44,404 bases of DNA, taken from positions 1 to 44,404 of the forward strand of contig CAIYJE010000167.1 of NCBI GenBank assembly GCA_903926465.1, written 5' to 3'. The stretch's first letter is position 1. Each line of letters starts with the position of its first letter. A model generated the notes under the pieces. It had not been told where the DNA came from and did not search any database. It saw only the letters and a list, made by a program, of their open reading frames with translations. A program made the position numbers and the translations under genes. The DNA comes from an uncultured Planctomycetales bacterium. Lineage in GTDB: Bacteria; Planctomycetota; Planctomycetia; Isosphaerales; Isosphaeraceae. Shown here in pieces: positions 43,621-44,404 of the stretch.

Positions 43621-44404
43621 GTAAGACTTTAGCCGACTGCAGGGGACAAGTGCCTTGCTTTTGAAGCGATTGTTCTGTTACTGATCTTGGTTCAACCAAT
43701 TGAGCCAAGGCGATGATGGACCAAACCCTTGCTACTCCTGTTCCTCTCGGCCCTGCACTCACAGAGCAGCAGGCTCGGGATATCTACCGCCAAGGCGAGG
43801 AAGCGGTCGTTTTTGCCCTGCTGACCTTGGCCCAGAAAGCGGGCGAACCACAGACGCCATCCGTCGTCACCCCGACGACTCCCTCGGCAATGATCCCAGC
43901 ATACCTCAAGCCGAAAGCGGATAGCCGAAGCAAACGTCCAGGTCGCAAGGTTGGGCATGCCGGCTCGCGAAGGCTTTGTCCCGAGATCATCGATGCCCAC
44001 ATCGATCATCGTCTCCCAGTTTGTCCCGACTGTCATGGACCGCTAACTCGCAGCAACCAAACTCGGACCCGGATCACCGAGGATATCCCCGAGGCGATTA
44101 CCCCGGTCGTCACTGAGCACACCATCCATCGCGACTGGTGCCAGCACTGTCAAAAAGCCGTCGAACCGATCGTTACCGAGGCATTGCCCGGTGCCACGCT
44201 CGGCAATCGCACGCTGGTACTCTCGGCCTGGTTGCATTACGGCCTGGGCAACACACTCTCGCAGATCGTCGCCATCTTCAATCATCATCTCAGACTCAAG
44301 ATAACTCCCGGCGGTCTGATCCAGATGTGGTATCGCCTCCAGGCGATCCTCTTTGCTTGGTATCTGGAAATCCAAACTCAAGCACGAGATTCGGCCGTTC
44401 TTCA
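43621..44404 (+). mobile_element. IS66-family insertion element, left part (runs off the window)
   Basis: The left end is placed at 43621 because the sequence there begins GTAAG, as IS66-family ends do, exactly where DUF2961 homology stops. Only 92 bases separate this end from the transposase start, so there is no room for tnpA or tnpB; this is the layout of the ISBst12-type subgroup. The right end, inverted repeat and 8-bp target duplication are outside the window. Confidence 0.7.
43713..44404 (+). CDS. IS66-family transposase, 5' part
   Basis: The frame opens at ATG 43713 (a second ATG follows at once) and stays open to the last base, 230 codons, so the stop lies to the right. The N-terminus has a short helix region (TEQQARDIYRQGEEAVVFALL), a linker with SRSKRPGRKVGHAG, and a zinc-ribbon with paired CxxC motifs (CPDCHGPL and CQHCQKAV). 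The start of the catalytic domain follows: LGNRTLVLSAWLHYGLGNTL, then LKITPGGLIQMW. These fit the IS66 transposase, whose DDE residues should come later. It lies within an element that has disrupted a DUF2961 gene. Confidence 0.85.
   Translation, partial: MMDQTLATPVPLGPALTEQQARDIYRQGEEAVVFALLTLAQKAGEPQTPSVVTPTTPSAMIPAYLKPKADSRSKRPGRKVGHAGSRRLCPEIIDAHIDHRLPVCPDCHGPLTRSNQTRTRITEDIPEAITPVVTEHTIHRDWCQHCQKAVEPIVTEALPGATLGNRTLVLSAWLHYGLGNTLSQIVAIFNHHLRLKITPGGLIQMWYRLQAILFAWYLEIQTQARDSAVL

Overview
The window reads as a piece of a planctomycete chromosome. The supporting signs are two TIGR03067-like secreted proteins, a DUF3500 Tat-exported protein, a secreted sulfatase, a CotH-kinase protein with EF-hands, DUF4432, an acyltransferase with an ankyrin insert, a B12-dependent ribonucleotide reductase and an alternative GlmU, all in DNA of moderately high G+C. 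The order Gemmatales would fit, but this is inferred from gene families and not from a marker phylogeny. No rRNA gene, tRNA gene or CRISPR array was recognised.

Layout. 1-8.6 kb: the end of a possible upstream gene, a membrane-anchored SGNH hydrolase, glycerol kinase, a small membrane protein, two tandem GT39-like membrane glycosyltransferases, a TIGR03067-like protein and a family-2 glycosyltransferase. 8.6-13.5 kb: an RpoD-family sigma factor, a PSP1-domain protein with a Cys/Gly tail, divergent to it a Zn/Cd-type P1B ATPase, and a second TIGR03067 protein. 13.5-26 kb: an accessory, secretion-rich block with DUF3500, a sulfatase, DUF4432 (aldose epimerase-like), an acyltransferase/ankyrin fusion, a small secreted protein, a glycoside hydrolase, a CotH kinase and a membrane gluzincin peptidase. 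26-37.6 kb: a minus-strand housekeeping block with nrdJ, rplU, an RNase E/G with a very large insert in its S1 domain, DUF2344, and a phosphotransfer cassette ptsN-ptsH-ptsI. 37.6-43 kb: L-lactate permease, a small protein, a YfcE-like phosphoesterase and a GlmU-like sugar nucleotidyltransferase. 43.2-44.4 kb: a DUF2961 gene cut by an IS66-type insertion element whose transposase runs off the right edge.

How the genes fit together. The sulfatase, DUF4432, GH and DUF2961 proteins suggest use of sulfated or complex glycans. The GT39 pair, GT2, acyltransferase and SGNH hydrolase suggest envelope glycan building and decoration. ptsN-ptsH-ptsI with no sugar permease nearby looks like a regulatory phosphorelay, and lactate permease starts divergently from it. 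DUF2344-rng-rplU is the core of a widespread cluster, but its usual radical-SAM partner and rpmA are not adjacent.

Non-coding points of note are a dispersed inverted-repeat element (about 22420-22624, with a degenerate copy at 6478-6564), several strong hairpin terminators, two mutually exclusive hairpins between ptsN and ptsH, a 74-nt structured stretch upstream of lldP, and a short sequence resembling the 3' end of 23S rRNA between rplU and nrdJ. No single undescribed defence or biosynthetic system is evident. The best leads are the ankyrin/acyltransferase fusion that lacks its expected histidine and the repeat element.
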